DNA of 64,000 nucleotides. It comes from Pseudoflavitalea sp. G-6-1-2 (GTDB lineage Bacteria > Bacteroidota > Bacteroidia > Chitinophagales > Chitinophagaceae). Location of the stretch: assembly GCF_012927185.1 (NCBI RefSeq), contig NZ_JABBGB010000002.1:1860001-1924000 (forward strand), written 5' to 3'. The notes beneath the pieces were generated by a model, which had not been told where the DNA came from, searched no databases, and saw nothing but the letters and a program-made list of their open reading frames with translations. Below are positions 7,516 through 17,800 of this stretch, piece by piece. Each line of letters opens with the position of its first letter. Positions within the stretch are counted from its first letter, which is position 1. Both the position numbers and the translations under genes were made by a program.

Positions 7516-8910
7516 TTATGTGTACTGATCTGTATTGTCCGCCGCTGGCAATGTGATGATCACGATAGTGCCTCTTCCCTCTTCCGAACGAACATCTATC
7601 CGTCCGCTGTGGAGGCGGATGATGGCCTGCGTTAAAGGCAATCCTACCCCATACCCTTCGTAGTTGCTGGTATTGGATGCTCTGAAGAAAGGCTCATAAA
7701 TATACTTCAGCTCATCTGCGGGAATGCCGATGCCTTCATCCGTGATGGCCACCTGCACTTTCTTTCCGGAGGCCTCCACACTGAGCTTCACTATTCTGTT
7801 GTTGGAATATTTGCAGGCGTTCATCGCCACATTGGTGAGCGCCAGTTTCAGCAGGTTTACATTGCCATGAACAACCATTCTGTTTTCATCGGCAGGCAGC
7901 GAAGTGAAATCGAGCTGAAGCTGATTGAGCGGATCGATCTCATCGATGGACTCTTTTACCGTGAATGCCATTTCATCCATGCGCAACATTTCCCAGCTTT
8001 GCTTTTTGCCATCGAAGCCGGATTTGGCAAGATTCAGCAGGCTGCTGGTAAGCTTATGCAGCTTGCCCGCTTCGCGCGAAATGATCTGCAATGCGTTCCT
8101 GTATTCTTCCTGAGAGCGGGCTTTGGAGAGCGCGATATCCGCTTCGCCGATGATGGCGGTAAGGGGTGTTCGCAATTCATGCGAAGCATTGCTCACGAAA
8201 TTATTCTGCGTTTCAAAAGAGGTCTGCAGGCGGTCGAGCATATTGTTGAATGTACCGGCCAGCTCGGCCAGCTCATCTTTACCGCCCTTGTCTTCGAGCC
8301 TCAGGTGCATGTTATGCGCGCTGATATTGTTTACCCTGTTGATGATATCCCGAACGGGTTCGAATGTTTTTCGTGAGAAGAAAATACTGATGGAGAACAC
8401 CGCCACTACCGAGAAAATAAACGCAATGGCTTTTGTATTGAGCAGATTTCGCAGCAGATCTTCTCCGTGTTTGTTAACAGCTGATTTGATGATCACGTAT
8501 TTACCGCCTCTCGGATTATTGAAGATGATGCCTGCATAATGCACGTTCTTTTCCTGTGCAAAAATGGTTTGACCGTGATTGCCGACCACATCTTCGATGA
8601 ACGACATATTCAACGGAAACCCTTGTGCTTTCAGCGTTTGAGCGTTCACACTGTCTGCTCTGAAAACGTATTCCTTTTCCTGCGGAAGTACTTCGAGGTA
8701 TTGCTGTTTCAATTCGCTGAATGCGTCTGCGGAGCTGGGATCCTGCTCGAAAAGAATGCGGGATGAAATGGCAGCCCGCAGCTCCAGCCTCTTCTGAAAA
8801 TCGTTGAAAGCAAAACGGCTGGTAAAATAATACACACTCATGCTGATGGCCAGAATGAGAGCGGCAGTTACAGCAGTAAATAAAAGAGCGGTCTTCAGCT
8901 GGATCCTCAT
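7516..8910 (-). CDS. Two-component sensor histidine kinase
   Basis: 464 residues of the classical membrane-bound HK type. TM1 is at ~9-30, an extracytoplasmic sensor segment at ~31-160, TM2 at ~162-178, and HAMP at ~180-232. The dimerisation/phosphoacceptor domain carries SHELRTPL with His244, and a C-terminal HATPase domain has N, G1 (DEGIG) and G2 (GYGVGLPL) boxes. Four bases separate it from the response-regulator gene, so the pair is one operon. The ligand is unknown; neighbouring ion-transport and stress genes suggest envelope or ionic stress. Confidence 0.95.
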   Translation of the reverse strand: MRIQLKTALLFTAVTAALILAISMSVYYFTSRFAFNDFQKRLELRAAISSRILFEQDPSSADAFSELKQQYLEVLPQEKEYVFRADSVNAQTLKAQGFPLNMSFIEDVVGNHGQTIFAQEKNVHYAGIIFNNPRGGKYVIIKSAVNKHGEDLLRNLLNTKAIAFIFSVVAVFSISIFFSRKTFEPVRDIINRVNNISAHNMHLRLEDKGGKDELAELAGTFNNMLDRLQTSFETQNNFVSNASHELRTPLTAIIGEADIALSKARSQEEYRNALQIISREAGKLHKLTSSLLNLAKSGFDGKKQSWEMLRMDEMAFTVKESIDEIDPLNQLQLDFTSLPADENRMVVHGNVNLLKLALTNVAMNACKYSNNRIVKLSVEASGKKVQVAITDEGIGIPADELKYIYEPFFRASNTSNYEGYGVGLPLTQAIIRLHSGRIDVRSEEGRGTIVIITLPAADNTDQYT

Positions 8911-8914
8911 AGTG

Positions 8915-9589
8915 CTACCCTTTGATGATATAGCCCATGCCAGTTACGGTATGGATGAGTTTGGAAGAATTGTTACGGTCGATTTTTTTGCGGAGATAAT
9001 TCACATATACATCCACCACGTTGGTACCCATGTTGAAGTTGATGCTCCATACATTTTCCAGCAGCTCGATGCGGGATAACACACGGCCTTTATTGCGCAG
9101 CATAAATTCGAGCAACCTGAATTCAGTGGCGGTGAGGCTTATCTCGCTGCCACTGAGGTGAACCGATTTGGCGGCAGTATTCAGCGCCAGCTCTCCGGCC
9201 TGCAACAGATCGGAAGCCTTGATGGTATTGCCATTGCGGCGGGCGAGATTTCGCAGCCGGGCTTCGAGTTCAGGAAATTTGAAAGGCTTGGTCATGTAAT
9301 CATCAGCGCCGTTATCGAGACCTGTTACGATGTTCTCGGTGGAGTCGAGTGCAGTGAGCATCAAAATTGGTGTTGATACTTCATTGCGCCGGAGTTTTTT
9401 ACAGAGCTCCAGCCCGTTGATGCCGGGCAACATGATATCGAGTATGATGATGTCGAAGTGATTGTTGAGCGCCATTTCCAATCCGATATGGCCATCAGGC
9501 GCCACCGTAACGGAATAGCCCGATTCGCTCAATCCTTTATTGATCATTACAGCTACAGCTGCTTCATCTTCAATTAGCAGGGTTCTCAC
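8915..9589 (-). CDS. OmpR/PhoB family response regulator
   Basis: 224 residues: a receiver domain (~1-115) with acidic pocket residues E7/D8, phospho-acceptor Asp51 in ILDIMLPG, and Lys101 in MTKPF, then a winged-helix DNA-binding domain (~125-224) with LTATEFRLLEFMLRNKGRVLSR and the wing motif TVTGMGYIIKG. It is the cognate partner of the kinase 4 bases downstream. A good -7 element lies on the minus strand at plus-strand 9607-9614 (TATTTTTG), about 18 bases before the start. The TWAGA array at 7451-7507 is a candidate target. Confidence 0.95.
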   Translation of the reverse strand: MRTLLIEDEAAVAVMINKGLSESGYSVTVAPDGHIGLEMALNNHFDIIILDIMLPGINGLELCKKLRRNEVSTPILMLTALDSTENIVTGLDNGADDYMTKPFKFPELEARLRNLARRNGNTIKASDLLQAGELALNTAAKSVHLSGSEISLTATEFRLLEFMLRNKGRVLSRIELLENVWSINFNMGTNVVDVYVNYLRKKIDRNNSSKLIHTVTGMGYIIKG

Positions 9590-9684
9590 GATAGTTGATT
9601 ATCCGGCAAAAATATAGGATGAAGTTATTGGAGACTCTTAACGATTTGTGTAACTGGGGAAGAGAACAGCAGATTAAAACAATT

Positions 9685-10845
9685 TTAATGTCGCATAGCG
9701 AGGAAGTACAAAAACACGAGGAACCCTACGGCAGCTGTAACAAGGAAAGCTGCCTGCGACCCGAACTGAAACCATATCCATCCGGCCAGCGCACTGGCCA
9801 GCATGGTACAGATGCTCTGAAACGCAGTATAGGTGCCGATTGCAGTGGCAGTATCTGATCTGCTGGCTATGTTGCTGACCCAGGCTTTGGAAATGCCTTC
9901 CGTTGCCGCTGCATACATGCCATAGAGCAGAAACAAAAACCCATACCAGGCTATACTTCCTTTTACAGCCATACCTGCATACACTATTACGAAGAGGAGC
10001 AATCCTGCTACAAATATTTTTTTCAGCCCCATACGATCTGCAAGCATGCCCAACGGAAAAGCAGCGATGGCAAAAATGAGGTTGTAGAAAATATATACGC
10101 CGATGGTGGCTGTATCGTTGAGACCGGCTTCCTTTACTTTCAACAGCAGAAATACATCGGAGCTGTTGACAAGTGTGAACACCAGCAAGCCTGCCACCAG
10201 CCTTCTGTATGCGACCGGACTCTTTTTCCAATATTTCAGAAAATTCAGCAACCCGGGACTGCTGGTGTTTTTCTTTGGAGCATTTTTTTTGTCTTTCAGA
10301 TAAAAGCTGAGCAGTATTGCCAGCATGCCGGGAATAAAAGCCCAGAGAAATAATTGTTTATAACTACCGGGATAGAAATGCAGAAAGAGCAATGCCAGTG
10401 CGGGTCCCATCACAGCGCCCAATGTATCCATAGAACGATGAAATCCGAAAACGCGTCCTTTTGTTTCCGGAGTGGATTCATCCGAAAGCATGGCATCACG
10501 GGCGCCGGTTCTGATGCCTTTACCGAGCCGGTCGATGGTTCGCGCAAAGAAGATCCAAACGGGATAGATCATCATCGCCATCATTGGTTTGGAAATGGCA
10601 CTCATGAGATAGCCCAATCGTACAAATGGAGCACGGGTTCCCTTGTGATCGGAGAGATTTCCGAAATAACCTTTGCTTAAACCGGCAGTGGCTTCTGCCA
10701 CGCCTTCGAGAATACCGATGAGCAGAATGGAAAACCCGATACTTTTCAGATAGATGGGCATTACCGGATAGAGCATCTCACTGGCCACATCGGTGAGCAG
10801 GCTGATGAAAGAAAGTATCCAGACAGTTTTAGTCAAGTACTTCAT
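9685..10845 (-). CDS. MFS transporter
   Basis: About 386 residues from the ATG at 10845 (MKYLTKTVWILSFISLLTDVASEMLYPVMPIYL). The frame extends to 10905, but those 20 residues are polar and not membrane-like. The protein has 12 predicted membrane segments and the DRLGKGIRTGARDAMLSD loop typical of a Bacteroidota/Proteobacteria MFS group annotated as general drug or unknown-substrate transporters. LADRMGLKK resembles the second-half A-motif. It is transcribed alone, between the response regulator and a lipoprotein gene. The substrate is unknown. Confidence 0.9.
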   Translation of the reverse strand: MKYLTKTVWILSFISLLTDVASEMLYPVMPIYLKSIGFSILLIGILEGVAEATAGLSKGYFGNLSDHKGTRAPFVRLGYLMSAISKPMMAMMIYPVWIFFARTIDRLGKGIRTGARDAMLSDESTPETKGRVFGFHRSMDTLGAVMGPALALLFLHFYPGSYKQLFLWAFIPGMLAILLSFYLKDKKNAPKKNTSSPGLLNFLKYWKKSPVAYRRLVAGLLVFTLVNSSDVFLLLKVKEAGLNDTATIGVYIFYNLIFAIAAFPLGMLADRMGLKKIFVAGLLLFVIVYAGMAVKGSIAWYGFLFLLYGMYAAATEGISKAWVSNIASRSDTATAIGTYTAFQSICTMLASALAGWIWFQFGSQAAFLVTAAVGFLVFLYFLAMRH

Positions 10846-10880
10846 CCGGTATGTTTTGCGTATGCTTAAAGATAACAACT

Positions 10881-10919
10881 TAAAACAAAATGCCCGCCGA
10901 TGCAATGCAGCGGCGGGCG
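10881..10919 (-). terminator. Intrinsic terminator of the lipoprotein gene
   Basis: Arms GCCCGCCG (10892-10899) and CGGCGGGC (10911-10918) with an 11-base loop; on the minus strand the stem is followed by ATTTTGTTTTAA. It starts 28 bases after the lipoprotein stop at 10947 and isolates it from the MFS gene. Confidence 0.85.
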
Positions 10920-10946
10920 GGATAGGTTATGGTTAAGGTTGGGAAA

Positions 10947-11639
10947 CTATTTGCTCTTCCACATTCTCAGGTTATCATAGAGATAAGTTGAATGCGGAGT
11001 AAAATCGAGTTTATCTATGCGAAGGCCGATTTTATCTAGCGTTTCAACAGGACCGGCATTCATGGTGGCTACATGAACATCGTTGATATAGAAGAGAATT
11101 TTTGCGTCGGCGAGTGAGATTTTGAGTTTGTTCTGTTCGCCGATATTGCCTTTGATTGCAGCGGAATTGGTCCAGGTGATCAGATTTGATTCTACATCAT
11201 TCAACCTCTGAAGTACTCTGAATGCTTTGTCTCCGATCTGAAAGCTGAGGTAGTTTTTGGTGTTTACAAACCAGAAGGTCAAACCTGCTTTGTCATATTC
11301 ATGTCCTGCTGTTTTCTTTTGAATTACTTCAACGTTCTGTTTATCGCCTTTCTGAAAATAGGTTTTGGTAGCCCATGCGCCCGTTACATACGTATCTGCA
11401 ATGGCGATGTCAGCTGAGTACCAGCCATCTTTAATGGAATAAGTAACTGGACCTTTAACTGCAGTGGCCCATACCTCACTGTTGGTTCCATCGAATTTTT
11501 CGTTGACGAGGATAGTTCCTTCCGGGAGTGGTTCTTCTTTGGGTTCGTCTTTAGATTTGGAGCAGGCAGCGGAGCTCATAAAAATTGCAGCCAGCATCAC
11601 TGCGGCGATGCCGCGCATTCTCATGTGTGGTTGGATCAT
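10947..11639 (-). CDS. Lipoprotein with a predicted beta-sandwich (LamG-like) domain
   Basis: 230 residues. The N-terminal signal ends in SSAAC (lipobox Cys26 when counted from the first ATG; starts at 11624 or 11618 are equally possible). After a charged linker (SKSKDEPKEEP), the segment FDGTNSEVWATAV...YSIKDGWYSADIAIAD...AGLTFWFVNTKNYLSFQIG resembles the concanavalin-like jelly-roll folds of bacterial family-16/DUF1080-type surface proteins. Such proteins often bind polysaccharide, but no catalytic residues are recognisable here. Monocistronic and cell-envelope located; function unknown. Confidence 0.75.
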   Translation of the reverse strand: MIQPHMRMRGIAAVMLAAIFMSSAACSKSKDEPKEEPLPEGTILVNEKFDGTNSEVWATAVKGPVTYSIKDGWYSADIAIADTYVTGAWATKTYFQKGDKQNVEVIQKKTAGHEYDKAGLTFWFVNTKNYLSFQIGDKAFRVLQRLNDVESNLITWTNSAAIKGNIGEQNKLKISLADAKILFYINDVHVATMNAGPVETLDKIGLRIDKLDFTPHSTYLYDNLRMWKSK

Positions 11640-11952
11640 GATTTCAAATTGAGTATTGATGTAATGGTTAATAGTGCGGGGGAATTGACAAACATTATGC
11701 CAATGGATTGATATATGTCATTATTCTTTCAATGATCCCCAAACACCTGAACTGTGTTGCAACAATGTACATATGAAAAAACCTGCAATGGGTGTAACCC
11801 GGTGATTGGTGTTGTGTGTGGAGAAGCGAGGGTTGATGATTAACCGAAAAGCAAAAGAACCTCCACAGGGGAAGTTCTTTTTTGCCAGAAGCCCATCATG
11901 CTTCTTATGCGCAAGCGATCATTGCAACGATCTTTTGGTGATTGTTCCTTTG
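11640..11952. other. Gene-free interval upstream of the lipoprotein gene
   Basis: This 313-base stretch holds the terminator of the DHA2 transporter gene (11853-11881) and the promoter region of the lipoprotein gene. No open frame of credible size and no RNA gene was seen in the remainder. Confidence 0.6.
11853..11884 (-). terminator. Terminator downstream of the DHA2 transporter gene
   Basis: Arms AAAAGAAC (11853-11860) and GTTCTTTT (11874-11881) with a 13-base GC-rich loop. T-runs exist on both strands, so it could stop transcription from either side. It lies about 70 bases past the minus-strand stop at 11953. Confidence 0.7.
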
Positions 11953-13371
11953 TTAATTTCCTGCCGTTTTTACTTTTGATGATGCAAGCAGCAGCCCCGC
12001 TGCACTGGCTACTGCTGCTGCCATGAAGGCTGCACGGAATCCGGCATTGAGCGCTACCACATCCATTGTATCAGTTCCTGTCTGAGATTTTGTTACCGTT
12101 GCAGCGATCACTGCGATAATGGCCAGGCCAAGTGCCGATCCTATCTGATAACTCGTGTTCACGATGCCCGATGCCAGCCCTGTTTCCTCCGGCTTCGCTC
12201 CCGACATTGCCGCCATGGTTCCCGGAATATACGCGAGCGACATACCCAGCGCACCCAGCAAAGAGCCTGGCAATACGTGAACTAAAAAGGACCCACCTAC
12301 CGGCGCAAAACTGAACAGTATCAGCGATGCAGTGAGAAACAACATGCCGGTGATGAGTAATTTCCTGTATCCGTAACGGCCAACGAGTTTGCCTGTAACA
12401 CCTACCATTACTATCATGATGGTGATGGTCATAGGCAACAATGCCAGCCCACTGTAAAATGCATTCAGTTTCAGAATCTGCTGCAGATACAAATTCAGGA
12501 AGAACCAGAGCGGAATCCATGCAGCTGCCATCAGCGCCATCGAAATATTTCCTGCGGCCAGATTGAACACTTTAAAGATCGACAAAGGCAACAGCGGAAA
12601 CGCACTCCTCTTCTGCGTTTGCACAAACAACACGAACAGCAGGATGGATAAAGCAATCAATCCGATGGTTTGAACAGAAATCCATCCCACAGATTCAGCT
12701 GCCACGATCGAATACACCAATATCATCAGTGAAGCTGTTACCAGTAATGATCCGAGCCAATCGATCTTTCCCCGTACGCGTTGACTTGCCTGCAAATATT
12801 TTGGACTCATAGCGAGTACGATCAATCCTACGGGTATGTTGATGTAAAACACCCATGCCCAGTTCAGCCACTCGGTGATCACGCCACCGAGGAATACACC
12901 TGCCGATCCACCGGCAGCCGCAGCCGCTCCCCAGAATCCGAAAGCCTTGCCTAATTCTTTGGGGTCGGTGAAAGTTGTCATCAGCAAGGTCATGGATGCA
13001 GGGGCGATCAGCGCAGAACCCAGTCCCTGCAAGCCTCTCGCGACATTAAGTGCTTCAGGGCTCCATGCTGCGCCTGCCATCAGTGAGGCAGCAGACAGGA
13101 TCACAAAACCCCACATGAATATTTTTCTCGGACCGAAGAGATCAGCTAATCTGCCTCCCAGCAGCAGTATGCTTCCGAACAGGATCACATATGCATTGAA
13201 GATCCACTGCAAACCGCTTTGAGTATATCCGAGATCAGTTTTGATAGCAGGCAATGCTACGCCGATGATACTCGTATCCATGATCACCATGAACTGTGCA
13301 GTGCAGAGCAAAGCGAGCGCTATCCATCGCTTCTCATACATTGGTGTTGAATTGACTATTGTTGTTTCCAT
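11953..13371 (-). CDS. MFS transporter, DHA2 (EmrB/QacA) family
   Basis: 472 residues with about 14 hydrophobic segments, the DHA2 drug:H+ antiporter topology. Family signatures are MDTSIIGVALPAI in TM1 (motif D1), GGRLADLFGPRK (motif A, near residues 73-84) and GSALIAPASMTLLM (motif B region). It probably exports cationic or phenolic drugs across the inner membrane. It is not in the RND operon: 119 bases separate it from the TolC stop, and that gap carries its own TACTTTTG -7 element and the TTACA-N13-GATTTA motif shared with the RND operon. Co-regulation with the pump is therefore likely. Confidence 0.93.
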   Translation of the reverse strand: METTIVNSTPMYEKRWIALALLCTAQFMVIMDTSIIGVALPAIKTDLGYTQSGLQWIFNAYVILFGSILLLGGRLADLFGPRKIFMWGFVILSAASLMAGAAWSPEALNVARGLQGLGSALIAPASMTLLMTTFTDPKELGKAFGFWGAAAAAGGSAGVFLGGVITEWLNWAWVFYINIPVGLIVLAMSPKYLQASQRVRGKIDWLGSLLVTASLMILVYSIVAAESVGWISVQTIGLIALSILLFVLFVQTQKRSAFPLLPLSIFKVFNLAAGNISMALMAAAWIPLWFFLNLYLQQILKLNAFYSGLALLPMTITIMIVMVGVTGKLVGRYGYRKLLITGMLFLTASLILFSFAPVGGSFLVHVLPGSLLGALGMSLAYIPGTMAAMSGAKPEETGLASGIVNTSYQIGSALGLAIIAVIAATVTKSQTGTDTMDVVALNAGFRAAFMAAAVASAAGLLLASSKVKTAGN

Positions 13372-13387
13372 GTTGTGTTATTTAAAT

Positions 13388-13445
13388 CAAAAGTAATCTC
13401 GGATGAAGGCAGGGCTCTTACACATTAGCGGTTGTGATTTACATA
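13388..13445 (-). promoter_or_regulatory. Promoter and shared operator of the DHA2 transporter gene
   Basis: Minus-strand -7 element TACTTTTG (plus 13388-13395) matches TAnnTTTG exactly. No TTTG -33 element is seen. In its place, 22 bases further upstream, lies the TTACA...GATTTA motif: TTACA at 13418-13422 and GATTTA at 13436-13441 with CGG between. Element, spacing and motif are the same as in front of the RND operon (19068-19126). Confidence 0.65.
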
Positions 13446-13490
13446 TCGATCATTATCCCTCAGCATTCCAGTGGATCTTTTTCTGATGAG

Positions 13491-14843
13491 TTATTCGCTT
13501 TTCAGTTTCAGTTGTCCTGTTGCTTTTTTCAATTGCAGCTCCGCTAATTGAAGGCTGAAGCTGGTTTGGAGAATGCCCAGTTTGTTCTTAGTTAATGCCA
13601 GCTCAGCATCGGAGAGTTCGAGTCTGGTACCGAGGCCATGGCGGTATCTGTCGGAAACCATATCGAAGTTCACTTTCGCAGCTTCCACATTTTGTTTTTG
13701 TATTTGCCATTGATCGTATGCCTGATTCAGATTCGCTTTCAGCGTTATCACTTCTGTTTGCGCAACACTTTCCAACTCGGCAAGCGCCAGTTCATTTTGC
13801 TGAATGCTGATTCCTGATTGCCTGCTCTTATGCGAAAGCCTGCTTCCCGAATAGATCGGGATATCGAGCGACAACCCCACAAAAGATGAACGGGGGTATG
13901 CATAATTCCATGGTTGCGGATGATCTGCCTGCGCCTGTAACTGATATGCACCGATGGCATGCAGTTTTGGCCTGAATACAGCTTTCACCTGCTCCAATGC
14001 AATTCTTGACCTGTTTAGTTGAAGTGACTGCATTTTCAGATCAGTACGCCCTGCAACCGACTGCGATACATTTTCGGTGATCGGCAGCAGGTCCGGATTC
14101 CAACCGGATTGAACCAAGCTATCTGTAAGAATCAGTTCTGTGGCGGCATTCAGGCCAAGCAGCTGCTTCAGCTGCTGCAACTGCACCACAGAATTATTCC
14201 TGAGCTCCGATAACCCTGCCCGCAGATTCTGCACTGCAATGAAATTGCTGAGCGTATCGGATTTCAGATTCTTTCCCTGAATGAACAGCAATCTTGAATC
14301 GCTCAATGCAAGCTCATTGCGTTGCAGACTTTGCTGCAGTACTGTCTGCTGCTCTTTCAGCAGCAGTATTCTCAGATAAAGCGTTGAAATATCCAGCGCA
14401 AGCGACTCTTCGGTATTCTTTGCTTCTTCCCGTTTCAATTCATTGTCTATTCCAGCCAGTTTGATATTGGATCTATTGGCTGGATTGATCAGTGCATAAC
14501 GCGCCTGCAATGTTGCAAGGAATGCATACCGGCCGCTGAACTGCACATCGCCTGGCTTGGGAGTTGCCTGTTCATTGCGCAGATATATCACCGGCAATTC
14601 TGTATTTACGAGATAAGAAGAATTCAATGATACTTCTGGAAGCCGGTAGCTCTTCGCTTCTTTGATGGCCAACTCAGATTTGCTGTACTCCAGCGACCTG
14701 ATCAGCAGGCTCCGGTTTCCTTTTGCTGCCGTCCGCAAAGCCTGTTCCAGACTCAGTTCCATAGTCTGTGCTTTTGCCTGAATAAGTACCGGCCATGCAA
14801 ATGCAGCAAGGATTATTTTTTTGAAGCTATAATGTATGTTCAT
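13491..14843 (-). CDS. TolC family outer membrane efflux protein
   Basis: 450 residues with a signal peptide (KKIILAAFAWPVLIQAKAQ) and two long alpha-helical OEP repeats typical of TolC. MELSLEQALRTAAKGNRSL opens the first repeat, and RYRHGLGTRLELSDAELAL near ~395 is the hallmark of the second. It forms the outer-membrane tunnel of a tripartite pump with the permease and adaptor encoded directly upstream; it starts 27 bases after the permease stop and is the last gene of that operon. It lacks a lipobox, unlike the NodT-type TolC at the right end of the window. Confidence 0.93.
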   Translation of the reverse strand: MNIHYSFKKIILAAFAWPVLIQAKAQTMELSLEQALRTAAKGNRSLLIRSLEYSKSELAIKEAKSYRLPEVSLNSSYLVNTELPVIYLRNEQATPKPGDVQFSGRYAFLATLQARYALINPANRSNIKLAGIDNELKREEAKNTEESLALDISTLYLRILLLKEQQTVLQQSLQRNELALSDSRLLFIQGKNLKSDTLSNFIAVQNLRAGLSELRNNSVVQLQQLKQLLGLNAATELILTDSLVQSGWNPDLLPITENVSQSVAGRTDLKMQSLQLNRSRIALEQVKAVFRPKLHAIGAYQLQAQADHPQPWNYAYPRSSFVGLSLDIPIYSGSRLSHKSRQSGISIQQNELALAELESVAQTEVITLKANLNQAYDQWQIQKQNVEAAKVNFDMVSDRYRHGLGTRLELSDAELALTKNKLGILQTSFSLQLAELQLKKATGQLKLKSE

Positions 14844-14870
14844 GTGAACATCAGTTTTGAATGATGAAAA

Positions 14871-17800
14871 CTATTCCGCATCGTGGATCTCCACTACTTC
14901 CTTAACTCTTTTTGAAGAAGAGAAATAAGAATACACTGCCGGAATGATGAATAAAGTGAGCAGCCCCGCAAACACCAGTCCGCCTGCAATTACAATCCCC
15001 AGCGATTGTCTGCTGTTGGCTGTCATGGCAATGGGCAATGCGCCGAAGATCATTGCCAGCGAAGTCATGAGAATGGGTCTGAATCTTTGCTCTGCTGCAT
15101 GTATCGCTGCATCGAACTTCGACATGCCGGTTTGCTTGAGGTGATTGGCGAATTCAACAATGAGGATACCGTTCTTGGTGATCAATCCCACCAATGTGAT
15201 AATGCCGATCTGACTGAATACATTCAGGCTTTGCCCAAACCAGTGCAGACTGAGTACCGCACCTGTAACAGCCATTGGAACGGTAAGCATGATGATGAGC
15301 GGATCGCGCAGGTTGCCGAACTGTGCGGCGAGTATCATGTAGATCAGCAGCAGCGCCAGTATCAGCGTCATGTTGATATTGCCCTGACTCTCTTTGAAGT
15401 CTCTCGATTGCCCGGCAAAGGTTGATTTGAAATTCGCTCCGAGCACTTCATTTCTGATGCGTTCCATTTCTTCGATGCCTTCGGCAAGGCTCACTCCGGG
15501 CGCAAGGCCGGCGGATACTGTTGCAGATGTGTATTGATCGTAACGATAGATCGCAGCCGGACTGATCCCTTCTTCCACCGTTACCAGATTATCCAATGAG
15601 ATCATTTGATTGTTTGCAGAACGAACGTAGATGGACCGAAGGTCGCTCACATCATTTCGGTTGATATGTTCTACCTGTCCGATCACTTCGTACTGCCGGT
15701 CGTTTTGCAGGTAGTATCCATATCGCTGGCCGGAGAAAGACAGTTGCAGCGCGCGTGCCACTTCAGCAATGGAAACGCCCATTAGTGCTGCTTTCTTTCT
15801 GTCGATATTTATTTTGAGTTCGGGTTTGTTGATCTTCAGATCAGCGTCGGCAAACATCAGCTTACTGCTCTGGCGTACTGCACCGAGAAATCTGGGCAGC
15901 ACCGCAGAGATGCTGTCGAGGTCTGGTGCCTGCAAAACAAATTGCACGGGCATACCACCTCCGTATCTCGTTCCAATAGTGGGCGGCATGTACGGGAAGA
16001 TCAGCATATTCCTGAACTTTCCCGATGCCATCGCATATTGATTGTACAGTTGCTGAATGGAATTTTTTCTTTCCTTCGGATCTTTCAGATAGATCGATTG
16101 CACCGCAAAACTTGTAGGGGCTGGTGCAGGAATAAAAGATATAGCCACCATCGAGTAGGTCTGATACAGCCCGTCAGTAGAATCGTTTACATAGTTGCCC
16201 ACTTCTACCATGTTCTTCTTCATCTTGTCGAATGAAACGCCTTCGGGAGCAATGGCAATCAGACTTAGATTGCTCCTGTCTTCAACTGGTGCCAGTTCTG
16301 AAGGTAGTTTCTTGCCTACCAGATAGATCAGTAAAGAAGCACCCACGAGAAACACCCAGGCCAGCCAGCGATGTTTCATGAAGGCTTTCAGCCAGGAGGC
16401 GTATCCATTGTTCAGCTTAACAAACAGAGGTTCGGTTTTACGATACAGCCAGTTGTGTTTCTCCGGTTTCTTCAGCAGGTACGCGCTCAGCATGGGAGAA
16501 AGCGTAAGCGCCACAAAGGCTGACACCATTACAGATCCGGATACTACAATGGCAAATTCCTTGAACAGCTGTCCACTGATCCCTCCCATAAAAATGATGG
16601 GCATAAACACAGCTGCAAGCGTGATGGTGGTAGAGATCACTGCGAAGTAGATTTCTTTGCTGCCCGCAAATGCAGCCTGGATGGGACTCATACCCTCTTC
16701 TACTTTCTTGTAAATATTTTCGAGTACCACAATGGCGTCGTCCACTACAAGGCCGATAGCCAGTACAAGTCCGAGCAGGGTGAGTACGTTGATGGAGAAT
16801 CCTGCCACATACATAATGAAGAATGCCGACATGATGGAAACCGGAATAGCAAGTACCGGAATGATGGTAGAGCGCCAGTCGCGCAGGAAGAGGAAGATGA
16901 TCACCACCACCAATCCAAATGCGATGAAGATGGTCTCTTCTACTTCTTTGATGGATTCACGCACCGGCTTGGTATAATCGAATCCCACTATCAGACGGTA
17001 ATCCGATGATATTTCTTTTCGAAGCTGATCGAGCCGTTTGTAAAATTCATCCACCACTTCAATGGCATTGGCGCCGCGCTGGATCTGAATGGCCACACCA
17101 ATACCGATAGTATTTTTTCCTCCGGTACCGTTGATGATCGCATTGCGTTCATTCAGTTCTCCGAGTTGCGCATAGCCAACATCGCGGAGTCTCACTACTG
17201 CACCGCCAACCTGACGAAGAATCATTTCGTCGAAGTCTTCCGGTGTTGTCAGTCTGCCGATGGTGCGTACGCTGAGTTCCGTGGTGTTACCTTCGATACG
17301 GCCCGAAGGGAGATCGATATTTTCTTTTGCCAGCGCGTTACGGATATCTTCCGGCGTCAGCTGATAGGCAGCGAGCTTCACAGGATCGAAACGCAGGCGC
17401 ATCGCATATTTGTGTTCGCCAACGATGGCTACGCGCTGGATGCCGGGAATGGACTGCATCCTGTCTTTCACTACAGTGGATGCGAGGTGACTTACTTCTT
17501 TGATGTCTTTCGTATCACTTTCCACTTCGAGAAATGCTACGAGGTTATCGGGAGAACTTGCTTTCTCTACAATCGGCGGATCAACATCCGCAGGCAATTG
17601 GTTCTTTGATTTGGAAACTTTATCCCTCACATCATTAAGGGCATCTTCCAACACAACATCACGATTGAATTCGATGGTGATAACACTTACCTGTTCTCTC
17701 GATTCGGAGGAAACAGTTCTAACGCCATTTGCTTCTGCAATGCTTTCTTCGAGTGGCCGGGTAATTTTGGAGGCGATCACATCGGGACTGGCGCCGGGAT